Below are positions 33,401 to 48,400 of a stretch of 64,000 nucleotides of DNA, piece by piece (the stretch's first letter is position 1; each line of letters starts with the position of its first letter). A program made the position numbers and the translations under genes. Under the pieces are notes generated by a model, which saw nothing but the letters and a program-made list of their open reading frames with translations, was not told the origin of the DNA and made no database searches. Source of the stretch: Gerris lacustris (lineage: Eukaryota > Arthropoda > Insecta > Hemiptera > Gerridae); NCBI GenBank assembly GCA_951217055.1, contig OX578279.1:30406173-30470172 (forward strand), written 5' to 3'.

Positions 33401-36400
33401 TTTCAATTGAAAGTTTAATATATTTTCGGCAAATGCAACCTTAATTTAAACTTAATTTTACTCTTATTCGTTCAAGTTGCTTATACGATATGTGTAGGTG
33501 AAGAAGAAGAAATTGCTCTCGTACTTAATTATTTCTTCAGTTCGGTAATGATGAGACCCAGTCCTTTAATATTGGCAGATATTAGGAGAGTTGGTTTTTA
33601 TTATTATGATATGATAAACTACTTCTCGGCCCAATTTAAAAATAAGTTAATTGATATAATAAAAGAAACTATTTAATCGTTTCTATTGTCAAGGTATCCG
33701 CGGCCAGAGTCTGGATCTTCCAGAGGAGATCGCGTCAGGGATTTTGAGAATTCCGACGTTTCAAACTCTTACAGGGATCATTCTCAAGAGAGTTACTCAT
33801 AATGAGAATCATTTGCAACTGACAAGTCATGTTAGCGTACCTAACAAAGTTATTTGTTCCAGTTGCTTACCTGATCGACAAATTCAAGTTTCTTAATATG
33901 TAGATGATGATCTCCCATAGCTTCCTTCTGTATCTGAAATTTCTCTGATTCCTCGACAGGCTCGTCATCTCTGAACCAAAGAACAGTTGGTTCTGGTGAG
34001 ACGCTCACTAAAATAAAATAAAAAAGTTATTTAATTTATATAGAACTAATTTATATTTGCACTACTTTCAATTACCTAGCGTACTTGCTTAGTTTTTCTA
34101 AAAGAAAGAAACAAAGCCATACGGCTGTAATTATTACAGAAAATTAATATTTTATTACATATTTTATTTGTTTTTTATATATATATTGTGATTGGAACTG
34201 ATCTAATTAATACATCTTCTTTTTTAGGTTTCTGTACGAAGTACGAAAAGAAACCTTATAAAACGGCTTTGTCTGTCTGTCTGTCCGTTAGCATGTTTCA
34301 AATTTTAGACTTAATAATTTTAACTTAACCGTACAGAAACCGGCGATTATCGCCACACGATAATAATCGCCTTACTGCTTGTTATAATTCAGCCATAATT
34401 ATAGATATTTTTTTAAAAGTCAGCTGGTTTCAGGTAATAATTAATTCCAAGATTTTTGAGGTATTTATACTAAATTATTTTATCATTTTATTATTAAGAA
34501 TATTAAATGTTACTTAGACATGAAATAAGCGGATTTATAATAAGCGGGATTTTTTCACACCTGTGCTTTTTCATCATCAAGTTTTTTAAATTTTTAAATT
34601 TTAAAGATTTTTTTTAATCTTTTGTTTTTATTATTAATAGAATTAATAAAAAGAAAACTAAGCTAATGTGGTAATCATTTCCAGAATTAGAATTTAATAA
34701 GTGCATACATTTTTTCTTTACTGTATCGGTACCTTTGACTGTAAAAGTAAGTACTTCGTTGATTTTTCCTTCAGTACTCTTAAGACCCTGAAGGAATCTT
34801 GGTGGTTGATTCTTAGTGATGAGTTGGGCTCGTTCGTTTTCACTCAGTTGACTCTGAATGTCCTCAATAGTCAATTCGGCTGTGCTGCTTGCTTCCCCCA
34901 TGCAGTTGTGGGCGATGCAGCAATACGAACCTAAAAAATGTATAAGTAATAATAGTTTTTATAATATAAAACTACTTTTATGTCTGAATCCAGTAATCAT
35001 ACTTGAAATGTTTTAAATAAAGTTGTAAGAACACATATTTTTTCAAAGTTATGGAGCAAGCTCTATGTTTAAAAAAAAAAAAAAAATCTCTACTTGCTAC
35101 CACAAGAATAACTATTTGCTGCCATCATGTTATATGTTTAGATTCACCATTTCCTTGGTATAAGAAAGTTTACTTTTGGTTTCCACTTCTGGCTTTAGGC
35201 TACCACTTCGCTCCGTGGTACTCACTTAGTTTGATATTACCTAGTGGGTTATCAAATTCTTAGTTTTTGATTCATCAAAATATTGGTTTACTCTGTGATT
35301 TAGATTTATTTTAGACTGTTGGATAAATTTATAATAGATGTTTCCTATTAATTAGTTTTAGCGCTATCTACAGAAGTCTCATTTTAGCAAATATTTTAAA
35401 ACAGCGGTATTGGGATCGCACCGAGTTCTTATGTTTGTCTATTCTTAAAAACCTGCAAATAAAACGTTTAAACTAATAAAGAAAAATTTGTGTGATGCAA
35501 CTCTCATATACATATTTACGAAGTAAATATGTATATGAGAGAGACCGCTATGAAGTGACAAAACTAATAAAGCGGACCTAAACATTTAAAATAGAGAGAA
35601 CAACGTTTTTGTCGATATCTTACGTTCTAACGTAAAGATTTTAATAAAACTTTATGAAAGAGAGATATAAGATGGCTAGAAAGGTGTAGAAAATAAATAA
35701 AATCAATATTTAATTTCAGAGACGTTTCGACCATTTGTTAAGGTTATCTTCATTCAGACTTGTTTTATTCCAAAATTCAAACAAACATATTATATAACAT
35801 TAATTCAAGTTATTTATAATTATTGTTATAAATTTAACACTCCCTTCTAAACCCACTGAAATAAAGTTTTAATTAGGATTTGAAATTAATATATGAAATA
35901 TACTTACATATGTCATTATAATATAAAATACTGTCTCCATAAGAGAGGGTCAATAAAATGTTTATGAAATTTAAAATTATTTAATTTTCAGTATTTTATA
36001 TAATGACATATGTAAGTATATTTTATATTAATTGCAAATCTTAATTAAAACTTGATTTCAGTGGGATTAGGAGGAATTATTAAATTTATAACGAATAATT
36101 ATAAATAACTTGAATTAATGTTATATGTGATTGTTTAAATTTTAGAATAAAGCAAGACTGAAGATGACCTTAACAAATGGTCGGAACGTCTCTGAAATGA
36201 AATATTGATTTTATTTATTTTCTACACCTTCCTAGCCGTCTTATATCTCTCTTTCATTAATCTACAAGGGTGTACTAACTAATTAATAAAAAGTTTATTA
36301 ATTTAATTTTTTATAAAACTTTATACACATCGTTTAAAGTACAATACAAATCATCCTTTAACATTAACTCATCGTAATTAGCTATTTTCATAATATCTAA

Positions 36401-39400
36401 TATTTATTGCATTACGCTAGCTTCAATGGTAGAGCCACGCGATACCTAGTTATAACCTTATAAAAATGAAGGGCCTGTCCGGGATTTAAACCCGGGACCT
36501 CCTGCACCCAAAGCAGGAATCATACCCCTAGACCAACAGGCCACTATACTAACGAGAAAAGAAAAATAACAATTGGTAATTAGCATTGTGTAATCAGTTT
36601 CTACAGTCAATAAATCTCAGTTTTTCGATGTAATACTCTTCAGTTAATTAATACTCAAAGGCCACTCTTATATGATTCATTCCAATGACTCACCTAATGC
36701 AGCCTTATCTTTCCTCAAGCTATCTTTTTCTCAACTAATCAATTTTCTTTTAATTGATTGAGAAAGTGTATGGCACTAATCAATCGCAATTATTATTGTT
36801 GTTTAATCTATTTCACATTTTATTATTATCTTCAATTAATATTTATACTACGTATCTCCTTTTCCAGTTTTTGTTTTTGATCGATTTAGAGACATTTAAA
36901 GATTTTGTTTTAAGTAATTGATAATAAAACATTTTAATAATAAAACAAAACGGTTTTAAAGCTAACCTTGAGAGAAAGTGTTTTATAATAGAAATCATGA
37001 ATACCTACTTGGTTGTATCAGAAATAGTAGGACCAGATTAAAGTACTCTAGTATATCGAAACGTTTTAAAATAGTAAACTTTTAACATTTTTATAAAAGG
37101 TAAACAATTTAAAGAAGTAAAAGTCTGGCAATTAGTGTGGCACATAGCTTTCTCGTGTCCTATTTCTTATAATTGATTTTATACTTTTGCAACTTATGAT
37201 TTATTTAATTTTCCCCCGTTTTTTAAATCTGTTCAAATTGCATGAAACTTTTATAGTTTATCGAAAGCAACCCGCAGATAGCCCCAGATTAATTTGAACC
37301 GTCTACGCTCTTTAACTTTTGCCAAATTGATACTTAAATTCGTGTAAAAAATCAAAACAATTTTGAATCAAACAAAAACAAAAAAACGGGGGAAGCAATT
37401 GAACCAATTAGACAATAATGTCTTATAAATCATAAAATCAATAAAGTACGTGGATAGGATGTGAGGAAGCTATGTGCCACACCAATTGGCAGTCTATTTT
37501 TTTACATGAATTAAAGTATCAATTTAACAAAAATTTGCTAAATCAAAAGAGGCGGAGATGGTTGAAATGAATCTGGGGCTATCTGCTGGCTTCTTTCGAC
37601 CAACCCTCTAAATTTCATAAAAATCAGATAAGTACTTTTGAAGCTATAGGTGTAAATAGATGTATGTTTGTGTGCATGTGGAAGAGAAACAAATAAGCGC
37701 AGAAGGTCGAAACTTAAAGGCTACGGCCACACCGGAGCTACCTCGCTTGGAGCCTAGTGGCTTGGTGAGTCGCTAGGCGTGTAATCCATGTGAACCAACC
37801 TTCTAAAACATTCGAGACCGGCCACACCGCGCGCTTGGTTACTAGGCGAGTTACCTAGCGAGTCGCTAGACGAACAGCCCATTCTGTTCTTCATGGCGAC
37901 TCACCAAGCCACTAGGCTCCAAGCGAGGTAGCTCCGGTATGGCCGTAGCCATATGGAATCAACAACGGGCTAATTATGACCTGCCATCCAAGCTTCATTA
38001 AAATCGGATAAGTTGGTTCGCAAAAATTGAGCGATAGACGCAGACCGACAGAGAGAAACGGAACCAAAAATTTCCCCTGATGTCTAAAATGTCTTGGAAT
38101 TTTTTAAATCGGAAAAATAAAAATAATTCGTTCTTCACAACGATCACATAGCTTCCGTTACCTTCGGTAAGCTCGGAATATGTACTATATTGTTAAAATG
38201 GTAAAAAAAATACGTAAAATAAAGATTTATTATTATTCATGATAATAAAACGAAAAATATTCCTACAACTCGTACTAAACTTTCTTATGTATAAGTTTTT
38301 TTGGGTTTCCGTGGTTAAATTTAATTATTATTGAACATAAAAATTTACCATGAAAATAATTCCTCCCTGGCGGGAAATTGAACTCGAAAATCCTTACTTT
38401 ACGTTATATGGTTAGATAAGTATTTAAATTATGGGTTCCATGGATTAATAATCATTTCCATGGGTTTTAAAATGTTTAATAAAAATGGTTGGATCCGTTT
38501 TAAGGATAGGGGGTAACTTTTCCTAATTTAGATCTAAAACTCATTTCTCAATTTCGCTTAGGGGTATGATTTTTCTAAGCATTCGTGTGTGTCAAATTCC
38601 ATCGAAATTGGCCCAGTAGTTAGCTCCACATTCCACAGACAGGTATTTTTTATAAATATGTGTCATCACAATTCCTTCTCTCTATGTGTACTTCGTTTGT
38701 GAGAAAATAAAAATTAGATGGTTCATAAAGTTTCATGAAAAATAATCAATAGTTTTTAATAAAAAGTTATATTATAAAATTTGAAGTTTGTAAATAGTAT
38801 ATGAGAAACTTTATACACTTGTATTATATTTTTTATTTTATATACCAGGTTCAATCAATGTACAATAATGATTTAATCTTTCGGACAAGATAGAGTCAAT
38901 AGTGTTACTAAATTAAGGGCTACTTAAGGTTAATTTTATTAAATAACATTAACTAATTTAATCAAGCTATGCATTATCATTCAATGAAATATACCTACTT
39001 ATATTTAAAAACGAAATAGTAAAATGAAACGAACTAAGATTTAGAGGTATTGTTACTCATTCAGTTGAATGTTAGTGTCAACATTGTGATGAAAGTCACA
39101 ATGCATTTATTTTTTTCATTTTTTTGTGTTTTGTATTGATAGATTTGCATAAAAACGTGATTTGAATAAAGTGAAACCGAGCGGGAATATGAAAAGAGAA
39201 ATGGGGGTCTGTTTTTGCGCCAGAAGTTTGTTTTACAAATTTATGAAAGTCTAACAGTAACTGAGTTGTTTCTAAAATGTCGATGAAACATTTAAAAAAT
39301 AAAAAAGAATAATATAATACTATGTATTAATGCATTCATAGTATACTTTGTAAAGGAATTGTTATTTACCGAGGGAATTAGTTCCGGTAAGCTGATAGAC

Positions 39401-42400
39401 ATCGCCAGGTTTAAGCTCCTGACCGTCTTTGTACCATCTTAGATTAGGTGTTGGGTAGCCGACAACCTTACATTCAAATGATACAAGGCCTTCTTCCGTC
39501 AGAATTGCCTTCAAGCTGTCCAAGAACTTCGGCGTGCGATACGTTTTCGGATCTAAAATAAAACAAGCAAAGTGGTTTAATTTAACAAATACTAAAGTTA
39601 TTGTTGTATAATTAAATACTTACAAATTAGTTAAATCATGCTCTTTCCTTACATACTACGTTGGTTATCTGTGTATGGGATTCCTTTTAATGCCATGTTT
39701 TCCTTCTTTGGTATTATTGAGATCTCCATAATATTTTAATAATAATAATAATAAACTGAATTATTAAGTTAAGAATCGAGAATTTGACGATGGAACATGT
39801 TATGTTTCCTAAATTATTTTATGTATTATCACTTTATCACCTTAACGATTCTCACTACAGCGACATATAGGTACTTTTAGGTTACTATTGTTTAATCTTG
39901 ATGTTATTGATAGTTCTGTAACGACGTTTATTGCAAATATATTGATTTTTCAGGCTTGGGAATGGCAGGTTAGTGCCGAAACGTTGCATGGATAATTGAC
40001 GTTTTATTATTACCCTAAAAGGATCTACACTAAACTCATAAATAATAATAATAATAATAGAAGTAGTAGTAATAATAATAATTATTTGTATCCACCTTTC
40101 TGTTTTTTTTTTTGTTTTTTTGTTTTGTTTTTTTAATAAATAATATTATAATATTAATGCAAAGCATAATATTATAATATTATGCTTATTAAGTATAATA
40201 TTATAATATTAAGCATATATAATATTAATGCAAAGTTTAGTACGTATACAACAGTTACGTTATATTCAAGGTGAAGCCCTCAGTGGTTCAAATCAGACTG
40301 GGCAGTGCTTCCTCAGGCTACTATACAGTAGTTTAAGATGGATTCAGTAAAAGCGTAGTAGAGAATTCTTAATATTTCTTTGTCTGCGAATCCTCGTATT
40401 CTTAGAAAAATTCTCATTGTTTTCCTAATTTTATTTTCTATCCAGTTTATATGCTCTTTCCAGTTTAAGTAGATGTCGACTATGATTCCTGAATATTTGA
40501 TACTGTTTGTGCTGTCTATTTTGGTGCGGGTGCAGGAGCTGCTGCTATCTTTATTGTCATCTATTGTTATACGCTAAAGGTTTTGGAAGTCAGTCTTGAG
40601 TATAATTAGTGTTTTAAAAGCTGGTGGTTGCTCTCTCTTATTTAGTTATTTTTTAGTTTAGTGTCAGTAAGTTTATGTCAAACCATGATTTACTTTTAGA
40701 GATTCCTTTAGTTGCGTTTTTAAAAACTTCATCCCAAGTTAGACCTCTAAAATATAAAAGTGTCGTCAACAAAGCATAAAATATCCGAGTATGCGTTAGT
40801 TAGTTTGAGTAAGCTGTTAATATAAATAAGGAAAAGCCAGGGAGCCGGAACGGTACCCTGTTGTTTTTTTTACTAATATATGTCCGTCTAATTTTACTTG
40901 TTGCTGTCTGTTAGGTAACTTTTGAATAGTTTGAGGTAGGTTCCTCGGATTCCTATTGAGTGAAGTTTTTTATTTAACAAAATCTCATGTGATACCGTGT
41001 CAACGGTTTTTTTATATCAATAAAAATAGCCAAGGCTATTGTCTGAGTCTATGTCGTTATTTATTAAGACAGTCAGTTTTTACAATGCTAAATAAATAAA
41101 TCCACTAAGTATCCACTAGTATTTTCTGTAAAACATTTAGCTTACATGTAACCTGCAGAGTACCAGTTGTAACTGCCTTTGCCTGTTGATCGCTCGTTGC
41201 GACACATTTCCACAGTCCATCGTCAACTCCTTCAACCGGATCTACCCTGATGCTGTACATGCCCAGTCCATCCGCCATTACATGGTACCTTCCTCCTTCA
41301 ACAACTTCGCCCTCCTTATTGTACCACTGGATCTTCAGTGGCCATGGTGGAACTTTGACTTTAAAAAAAGAAGAAAAAAGCAAAACATTATTATTGAGGA
41401 CTATTTACGTCAATGAAAATTAAGTCGTACCATTATGCCAGAGGACGTGAAACGTCAACAACGTTAGGATAAGATTAGAAAATACTCTTAAGAAATGGAA
41501 ATAACCTTCAGGAAAGTGGGAATAGGTAATAAAAAATAAAGCAACTACCTAATAGTAATATAGAAGCAGTATAATAATAATATGCTTACTATTTATATAG
41601 ATAGAATTACATTTAACAGTTTCCAGATTTTTCTTCTTTTTCTGGTTAAATATATATTTACAGATGTAGAATCTTACCTTTACATTCCAGTGTAATGATT
41701 CCTCCAATTTTCACTTTATCATCTCGTAATTGTTGTGAAAAGATCGGCGCTGGACCTCGAGGAATAAAGCTAGAATATAAAATAATATATAACTACAATG
41801 AATAAATATTTACATCTGGTAATTCCTGACTCCTTTATATATTAATTCTTATGTTTGGTCTTTCTAAAGTTCTTCAACAATCATCATGAATATAGTTTAA
41901 CAGTATTTAACATCTAAAGTTTCATTGTATAAATGGTGGTTCATAGACTAAACCGTAAAAATACATATGTTGAGATGGCATAGTATATTTTTGTAAGCTT
42001 ACGTAACTCAAAGATTATATTTCTAATTTTATTGTAAAACACCTTTATTACGTACAAATGAATGAAAGGTAATCATTATTGACATTGTTAATTTTTGTTT
42101 AATGCTAGATTAATTTTTTGTTTGGAAAATATTTGAAAGGATAAAAAGAGATTTCTTTCTTCACTAAATTTGCCAATCCACATAAGTATTTATTACATAT
42201 TATTTATGGTTTATTTATATTAGGATCTAGAAAGGCTTCTTTCTTTACTATATTATGTGCATCCATTTTTGGAGACCCCCTAAAAGCACTTTTTGTAGAA
42301 CCACTGCAAAAGGATTTAGGAATGTTCCTTTTTTTTATGACCTTTTCATTGATTACATTTCTGCTATCTTATAGTGTTACTTTCTTGGAAAGCTAGCTTT

Positions 42401-45400
42401 AGAACAGTATTTTCTAGCTTTTTGAATTATCCTTCACTAAAACGTCCCTATTAAGATACATTTTATAAATAGGGTTTTGCTAAAACTTTGAAGTTACCTT
42501 TCCGGAGGAATGGGTGATAAGGTGGAAGAAACATTTAATCTTGAAGTAGAGGTAGCTCTTCCCATGCAGTTGGTGGCCTCACATGTATAAGAACCTAGAG
42601 ACGTCGGATCCCTCGGATCTGCTCTTAAAGCAAACATATCTCCAGCCTTGATCTCCTTTTCATCCTTAAACCATCTTAAATTCGGCGTGGGAACACCAAC
42701 TACCTATTGGTAAAAGTAGACTACATTAATATAACATAAAATATAACAACAAGCACTGTTTTGTTTTGTTGAGTAAACCGTTTTTGTGTGAGATTTTTTT
42801 CGATTTAAGGAAGATGCCTAGGTCCCTTTTCTATCTTTATAAACAACTGTCTCACTTGCCTGTAATTTTTTAAAAATATTTTGACAATTATTATTGTGCA
42901 AATTTTATATTATACAAATTTATATTATACAAATTTTATATTACAATTTATTATATACTAGGAACCTGGTTATCAGGGAATATTGTTCTATACTGCAAGT
43001 TAACCCAGGGATCACACATGATTTATTTGTATCTAATACATATGAATCCCTTTTCGTTTTCTCAGGTCTAAAAGTGTAACGCCGACGCCGGTAGTTGTCA
43101 CTACAGCTGTAATTTACTAATTGACTATTAACTATTGATTTTGTCACCTTTCATTACTAATAAGTTGGCCTGTTGGTCTAGGGGTATGATTCCTGCTTTG
43201 GGTGCAGGAGGTCCCGGGTTCAAATCCCGGACAGGCCCGACATTTTTTAATATTTATTAATAATCATTTTATAAGTAAACACTGCGCAAAATTATCCTGG
43301 ACAAAGGATTATAAACAACATTGTCTAATGGATTTTGATTGTGGAGTTACAAAGAAATATTTTTCTTGTTTTATTTAGAACTTTCAAAGCTTGGATCTGC
43401 GAGAATAAGACATAATTTTCTTTTTTGTGTCATTGTATGATTTTTGCGTATCGGTTTTATTAATATTTTCTGACAGACGATGTATGCGCAAGTAGAGGTA
43501 GGTATGCGTTTTTTGTGTTCTAGTGTATTCTATTTTGGCTCTACGGAATAGTTATTTCGTATCTGTCATGAACAGTTCCAATCGATCATGGATTTATGCT
43601 TAGTGTTGTTAGTCTTTTAAGGTAGCTATAGGTCTTATAAATTTGTCTTTATCGTGGGATAACGTATAAGTTATTACTCGTTTTTCAACCAGCCTCATAT
43701 AATTTAAGGAGGATCTTTTAAGACAAATTAAGCCGTTAATTTTAGAGTGTGAATTTCTTTTAACACTGCTGAACATGCAATATTTATTTTGTCAAAATTG
43801 TTTGCTCCGTTGATCAAACTTTTTATCAATTTGGCAACTATTATCAAAAAATTATCAACTGTGATCTGTAGCGTGTCTGTAAACTTACCTGAATAATAGG
43901 GGAAATAATTTATAAAGTTTTGAAACTTTGTTAAACACTTTTAAGGGGTGTAGTAGTAAGAAACAGTAAAGTTCCCCCCTCCTGAGGGGGCGCGTCCCCC
44001 CCCCTCCCCCCTCCTTAAAGTCCAAAATTTACTTATTTTTCACTTTTTACCCAAAATGGTTTATTTTTTGAAGAGAAGTGATATTACCAAAATTATTCCT
44101 CACATAATTCTGCACAAAAAAGGTTCTATGCATGTTTGAAGTGAGACATACCGTTTTCGAGATATTGTAGTTGGAAAGAGATAAAACGTACTTTTGCAAA
44201 CCAAGATATCTAGAAAACAACACTTCCGATTTTAATGAAATTGGGATGGTAGGTTATACTTAGCCCCCATTGTTGATTCCATATAAGTTTCAACCTTCTG
44301 CGCCCATTATTTTATCCTCCACATGCGCACAAACATACATTTATTTAGACCTATACCTTCAAAAGTACTCAACTGATTATTATGAAATTTGGATGGTTTG
44401 TCGATAGTAGCCCGCAGATAGCCTCAAATTAATTTCAACCGTCTGCGCTCTTTACTTTGTTCTAAATTGGTTCCCTTTCTGTCTGTCTATTGATCCATTT
44501 TTTGTCTGTTGTTATGAATTAAAGTGTCAATTTATCAAAATGTAAAGGGCGCAGACGGTTTAAATTAATTTGGGGATATCTGCGGACTACTTTCGACACA
44601 CCATCCAAATTTCATAGTAATCAGTTGAGTACTTTTGAAGATATAGGTCTAAATAAATGTGTGTTTGTGCGCATGTGGAGGGTAAAATAATAGGCGCAGA
44701 AGGATGAAACTTATATGGAATCAACAATGGGGGCTAAGTATAACCTACCATCCCAATTTCATTAAAATCGGAAGTGTTGTTTTCTAGATATCTTGGTTTG
44801 CAAAAGTACGTTTTATCTCTTTCCAACTACAATATCTCGAAAACGGTATGTCTCACTTCAAACATGCATAGAACCTTTTTTGTGCAGAATTATGTGAGGA
44901 ATAATTTTGGTAATATCACTTCTCTTCAAAAAATAAACCATTTTGGGTAAAAAGTGAAAAATAAGTAAATTTTGGACTTTAAGGAGGGGGGAGGGGGGGA
45001 CGCGCCCCCTCAGGAGGGGGGAACTTTACTGTTTCTTACTACTACACCCCTTAAAAGTGTTTTAACAAAGTGTCAAAACTTTATAAATTATTTCCTCCAT
45101 TTGCTGTTTTATTTACTAATTTGCCTGGACTATTGCCTGCCTCTAATTTATTATCTTCTCTCTGCGCAAGTTCTTTGTCCTTTCTTTTTAGGATTTATGA
45201 AGTGGCCGATACCCCCCCCCCCCCCATGGTTGGCTCCGGGTTACCAGCCTTCGGGCTCAATTTTTGAACCTCCATATAAATAAAAATACAAAAGAACTAT
45301 TTCTCCACTTTTGGTTGAATGTTAATTTTTTTTAGAATACATAGATTCAATTTTAATTTCCTCTAGCGAAATTGTTAAATTTAAAATTTTATCCATAAGA

Positions 45401-48400
45401 ATAAAAAGTCTTAGAAACGTTTTTTGATATTTTAATACAATATTATTTTGGTATATGATATTTAATAATTAACTTATTTAATTACCTTGCATTCTAAAGA
45501 AACTGTTCCTCCTGCTGTCAGTACAGCTCGTAATTCTTCTAAGAATTCTGGTTTCTTGTAAGCCTTTGGAACTAAAATAAAATTAATAGCCATTTATAAT
45601 ATACTTAATAAATATTCTTGATGACATTCTCTTGCGTAGGTCTGTTACTGATTTTATTTTTTCTCTTAATAAATCTATATTTTGGATGCATTAAACATTA
45701 GAAAACACTTTCGAAAAAGGCCGTGCCTGAGGTTAAATAAACTGCTGTTATTTATACCGTTTGAAAATTTTTGAGGGAGCTGCTCATTGCTCGTGTAATA
45801 ATCCCTTTTAGAAATGACACCAGAATACAAAGCTTTAAAATTGATAAATGGTGTTGATAGCATCTTTAGATGGGCTTCTAAGGAAGTCAACCACTTTTTT
45901 TATCTATTATTATTTACATTTTGTTATGTAGTACTACAATAAAAATAAATTTAATTTTTGTGCTCTAAATATTTTTATAGCAATTATTGAGTAGGATAAA
46001 CTCCTTTTTTTAAAAATAAGCTAAATTTACGACTTACTTACTTATTATTTTTAAATTATAATAGTTTTGTCTAATAAAAGTTTTGGTTTTGTCGAACAAT
46101 TTAATTGTTCCGACCTCTCTTAAAGACTAAAAGTAGGAATTTTCCAATATCGTACCACAGTAATAAAGTTAATTCACAGTAATTAAAGATTGATGAAAAA
46201 GTTTTGTAATTAATCTATTTAATCTAATTCTTAATTAATTTTATCTATTGATTTTAACATCTTCCATTACCTAATATCTCCATGATTGGAGGTATTATTT
46301 ATTTTATTATAAACTATAATAAGGATAACTTTGAAAATCATAGTTGGAGAAGAACTGGGATAATGAATGGCCGTCTTTTGAGTAAAAAGTAAAGAAGAAG
46401 AGTGTAGGAGAATGAATAAGGGCATAAATAGAATGTATTAAATCTTACTACTTCTTTAATTTTTCGCTCCGGGAAGGTCATAATGCCTAAGTTGTGTGGT
46501 TACAAATACGATGTTAACGCTATAATTTTGTTATACGGATTAATATGGACTCTTCAAGCTTGATTTCTTAGTATTTTGTTTCTTTTTTAAACCTTTCTTT
46601 AATATATTCTTCTCGGTTAAATTCCTCTGCTTTTAACTATATGGTCATTGTTTATAAAAACAAGCGGCCTTGATCATACCTGCATCTGAAAGTGAATGAC
46701 CTTTGTCAAGTTTACTCTAGTAGATGATTGGCATCCATTCAAGTTCTTCATTAATTAGAATAGGAGAGTGCTGCACTGATCTTATTTAAAGACTCCGACC
46801 CTTTCATGCCCCTGCACTCTGCCCTTGGATGCAGAAATAACCTTACCTACTGAATGCTGCTTCAAATTCAGAGTACCTTAGAGAGAGCAGTGTAGCTATC
46901 AAAACAAAATTGTTTTCTAGAGTTATTTTAAGGGAACAAACTTATTTTCGTTTGATTTACATGTTCTATTTTTATTTGTATATGGAAGAGAAACCTATGT
47001 TTTACATGAGTGGGAAGAAATAAAATGTTGGCCTATTGATTTTATTTTTAGCTACATTATCCAGTAATGTTATATGTTTCGTACATATGTACTTTTATTA
47101 AAATTGACACATTACATCTATATGACTGTCACGTTAACTTACTGCATACCTAGTAACTGTAAAGATTAAAGAGTCAAGAGGGTAATTTATGACATGGCTT
47201 TTATTTATCAACGGCTTTAGTAGACCATACAGACTTTTTTTATTTATATCTCTCAGAATTACTGCTACTATACCGTTCACGATTGCAAGATAACCCCAAA
47301 GCTGATAAGATTTTAAAGTATAAAAGTTCAGCAATTGATGCTTAGGAATTTCCTAGGAATGTGGTGGAGGAAAGAACTGACCAACAGCTTATTGAGCTCG
47401 AAAGAAGGAAAAGAAACTGTGAGGAAGAATGGATGACGGAGGGGACGAGGAGAAGAGGAAGCTTGGTATCAACAACACAAGAGTTGTTAAAGAGAAGAGA
47501 TCAAATTACTAGCAAAGAACATAACGAGGCGGCGCTCCTTTTTTTGGACCTATGCTGTCCCTAAAGATTACAGAGTTATTGTTTTTGAGGGTATGATCCA
47601 AATTACGTCTGGAGCACAATATAAATTAGCATCATTCAAGAATGTAGGATTCAACTCTTTCCTAGGACATTTCTATTAGTTGGCGTGGTAAGGGTCTGAT
47701 AAGAGAGCCCTCAGCGTTAGGTGTGTCCACGAAAAATTTCTCTAGCTTTTTCTTATAAGTGTGCTTACGCTCTATATATTCTTCTCATCGACATTAAAGT
47801 GAGAAGTTTGAAACATATTAGCATCAATAAGAAAGAAAAAACTTATGAATAAAACTAAATGAAACATATTTCAGGAAAATCAAAACTTGGTTTAGCTATT
47901 TTTGATAAAGTGATAACAGTCTCCGTTTCTATCTTTCCTTACCTAAAACTTTGAGCCTGCAAAAACAGGTTGCTGTAGTAACAGCATTAGCGGCGGTACA
48001 AGTCCATCGTCCTGAATCTTGAAGTGTAACAGGTGCCACATCAACACAGTAGAAGCTTCCTTCATGAACAAGGTGAAACCTTTCACCTTCCCCAATATCC
48101 TGTCCGTCTCGAGTCCATGTTACCTAGTACATTCAAGGATGATATGATGTTTCAAGAATAATTTAAACTTCATATAGAAATCATCTTCATATGGACTTCA
48201 AACCCTTTGTGAAGCGGATTTCACCGGAAAACCAAGCTGTTTATTTCATATAGAAATGTTTGTATCATTGGATAATATTGTCATGGTAGATCAAATTATT
48301 CAAATTCAACAAGTTTATGAAGTCGAACTATGTCTGATAGGTCACCTTTTTTTATTATCTTGGCTTTCTTTTAAAATTACTATACTCTATTCTTTATCAA

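Noticed and set aside
47361..47564. A 67-codon Arg/Glu-rich plus-strand ORF in an intron
   Set aside because: It has coding-like composition but no recognisable domain, no splice support and no relatives visible in the window.
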